From Selenomonas sp. (GTDB taxonomy: Bacteria; Bacillota; Negativicutes; Selenomonadales; Selenomonadaceae), in the NCBI GenBank assembly GCA_018052705.1, contig JAGPMW010000004.1:1-64000 (forward strand): a stretch of DNA of 64,000 nucleotides, written 5' to 3'. The notes under the pieces are model-generated. The model searched no databases. It was not told where the DNA came from and was given only the letters and a program-made list of their open reading frames with translations. This document shows, piece after piece, positions 62,800 to 64,000 of this stretch (position 1 is its first letter; the number at the start of each line of letters is the position of its first letter). The position numbers were made by a program, and so were the translations under genes.

Positions 62800-64000
62800 C
62801 TAGAATGCCGTCCTAGCTTCCAGCCCGACAATATAAGCGCCGCCTTCACGTTCAAGCGTAAGGCCAAACTTATCACTCATATCATATTGGACGCCATAAC
62901 GATTGATATTAGTTCCGCCAAGGCCACGCGTATACTTCAACATAGCCTTGCTCGATATATATTTTCCCATTTCAACATTAAAATCGTATTTGTTTGTATC
63001 CGTTTCCGCCGTATGCATGTCAAACGCCGAACCATTGCCACGAGAAAGTGTGAACTGATCCATATACAAAACATTACGCATAACACCCTCAATTTCTGAC
63101 AAGAAGCTCATCTGCAGCCCGACAGACAATAAATCGCCGGCATCCATATTCGTCTGGCCATTCTTATAGGCATTCCGAAGCGTCAACAGCTGGATAATCT
63201 GAGTCTGGCTCATCTCCGGACTCGAGGTAAGCTGTAAGTCCATATCCCCCCCGAGCGGCCCCTTGGCTGACAAAAACACCTTTGCCTGCGTCAATCGCGT
63301 ATCAGCCAAAAAATCAATACTCGGCAGGAACGATCCCACCTGATTAAAGGACGCCACGCCCTCACGAATATTAAACACCGTCTTCAAATAATTGATCGTA
63401 CCGCCACGCTTCACCTGCAGGCTGCCACTCATCTTGGGATGACTGGTAACACCGCCCGCATGAAATTGCCCGGTAAGATAAAGATCATACAAATAGGCAC
63501 TATAGAAGTGAACACGATCCCCGACATTCACCTGAACATCAAAGACAGCATCTGGCATATTACCATCGCTGTCAGGAACCGTCGGCACCGACACCAGGCA
63601 ATCCTGAAAATCAATTTGCCCGGAGATCTTTGGCCAGTGGTGCCCGTAAAAATCCTCATCTTTTAAATACAGTTGTCCGTTCAACGGACCACGGAAAAAC
63701 TTACTTTGAATATCCAGCTGCTTACAGATCAGATTAAAGTCATAATGCGCTGGCGTCAAACCATCAAGTTCGACTGAACCGTCCATACTATAAGTACCAT
63801 TGCCCATTTTACCAGAAAATTCTTTTACTGTCACTTTATTCCCGGAAAAATCGACCTGTGCTTTCATATCGGTGACCGGCTTTTCCAGCTCTTTTATTTT
63901 CATCGCCCCTGACGGTATCATAATTTGACCTTCCACCAAAGGATGTGCGAGCGTTCCATGTACCTTCAGACTGCCATTAGTTGCCCCAATTGCCCAGTCG
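62800..64000 (-). CDS. tamB: TamB-like outer-membrane assembly protein (C-terminal part)
   Basis: The frame is open through the window edge, so the 5' end is missing; about 400 residues are visible. The sequence consists of repeated beta-strands of the AsmA/TamB (DUF490) type, with RLTQAKVFLSAKGPLGGDMDLQ and SSPEMSQTQIIQLLTLRN, both conserved in TamB C-termini, and it ends in Phe. TamB spans the periplasm and moves lipids or barrel proteins to the outer membrane. It leads into the sigma factor gene. Confidence 0.88.
   Translation of the reverse strand, partial: DWAIGATNGSLKVHGTLAHPLVEGQIMIPSGAMKIKELEKPVTDMKAQVDFSGNKVTVKEFSGKMGNGTYSMDGSVELDGLTPAHYDFNLICKQLDIQSKFFRGPLNGQLYLKDEDFYGHHWPKISGQIDFQDCLVSVPTVPDSDGNMPDAVFDVQVNVGDRVHFYSAYLYDLYLTGQFHAGGVTSHPKMSGSLQVKRGGTINYLKTVFNIREGVASFNQVGSFLPSIDFLADTRLTQAKVFLSAKGPLGGDMDLQLTSSPEMSQTQIIQLLTLRNAYKNGQTNMDAGDLLSVGLQMSFLSEIEGVMRNVLYMDQFTLSRGNGSAFDMHTAETDTNKYDFNVEMGKYISSKAMLKYTRGLGGTNINRYGVQYDMSDKFGLTLEREGGAYIVGLEARTAF

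Overview
The window comes from a diderm (outer-membrane-bearing) firmicute of the class Negativicutes, most likely the Selenomonadaceae. Two things support this. Firmicute-type genes (RNase M5, a DegS-like kinase, a lysine decarboxylase/thymidylate kinase pair, Bacillus-type Pho boxes, strong GGAGG ribosome-binding sites) sit next to a nearly complete lipopolysaccharide and outer-membrane assembly locus. The layout also matches the large outer-membrane gene cluster known in this class. No rRNA, tRNA or CRISPR was found.

Layout. 1-127: right end of an IS3-family insertion sequence. 295-4894 (minus): a five-gene operon of secreted proteins. One is CsgG-like and one FlgT-like, and all five share a recurring CsgG/TolB-N-type signature; this is the least explained system in the window. 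5080-8232: a PHP-family phosphatase, a TSCPD protein and a diguanylate cyclase. 8318-15338: the phosphate (Pho) region, split into pstSCA, a divergent phoR, and phoP, pstB and phoU on the minus strand, with two Bacillus-type PhoP boxes. 15397-20536: rsmA, rnmV, a thymidylate-kinase-like gene, a fold-I decarboxylase, an orphan DegS-like kinase and a small membrane protein. 20733-25666: a YgbA-family protein, an FtsW-like flippase, trmB, an AAA+ regulator lacking GAFTGA and a small membrane protein. 25727-33114: F1Fo ATP synthase (atpZ, then atpIBEFHAGDC) with a two-carboxylate c-subunit. 33172-37736: wecB, a WecA/TagO-type transferase, a dCMP deaminase, a RuvX-like protein and a DUF3084 protein.

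37776-64000 (all minus strand) is the outer-membrane locus. Read in the direction of transcription it is: tamB (cut by the window edge), a sigma factor, a membrane-anchored unknown, bamA, a small barrel-like protein, three OmpH/Skp-like chaperones, lpxD, an LpxL-type acyltransferase, lpxC, fabZ, lpxA, lpxI, lpxB, msbA, a waaA-lpxK fusion, kdsB, kdsA, kdsD, kdsC, a second LpxL-type gene, lptC, lptA, lptB and one LptF/G permease. Together these encode lipid A-Kdo synthesis (LpxI replacing LpxH), export by MsbA, transport by the Lpt bridge, and barrel assembly by BamA/OmpH/TamB. LptD/LptE and the LpxH alternative are not in the window.

Most genes are close-packed with ATGA-type overlaps. Several have TTG or GTG starts behind strong ribosome-binding sites (atpD, atpG, atpF, lptB, lpxC and bamA use TTG).
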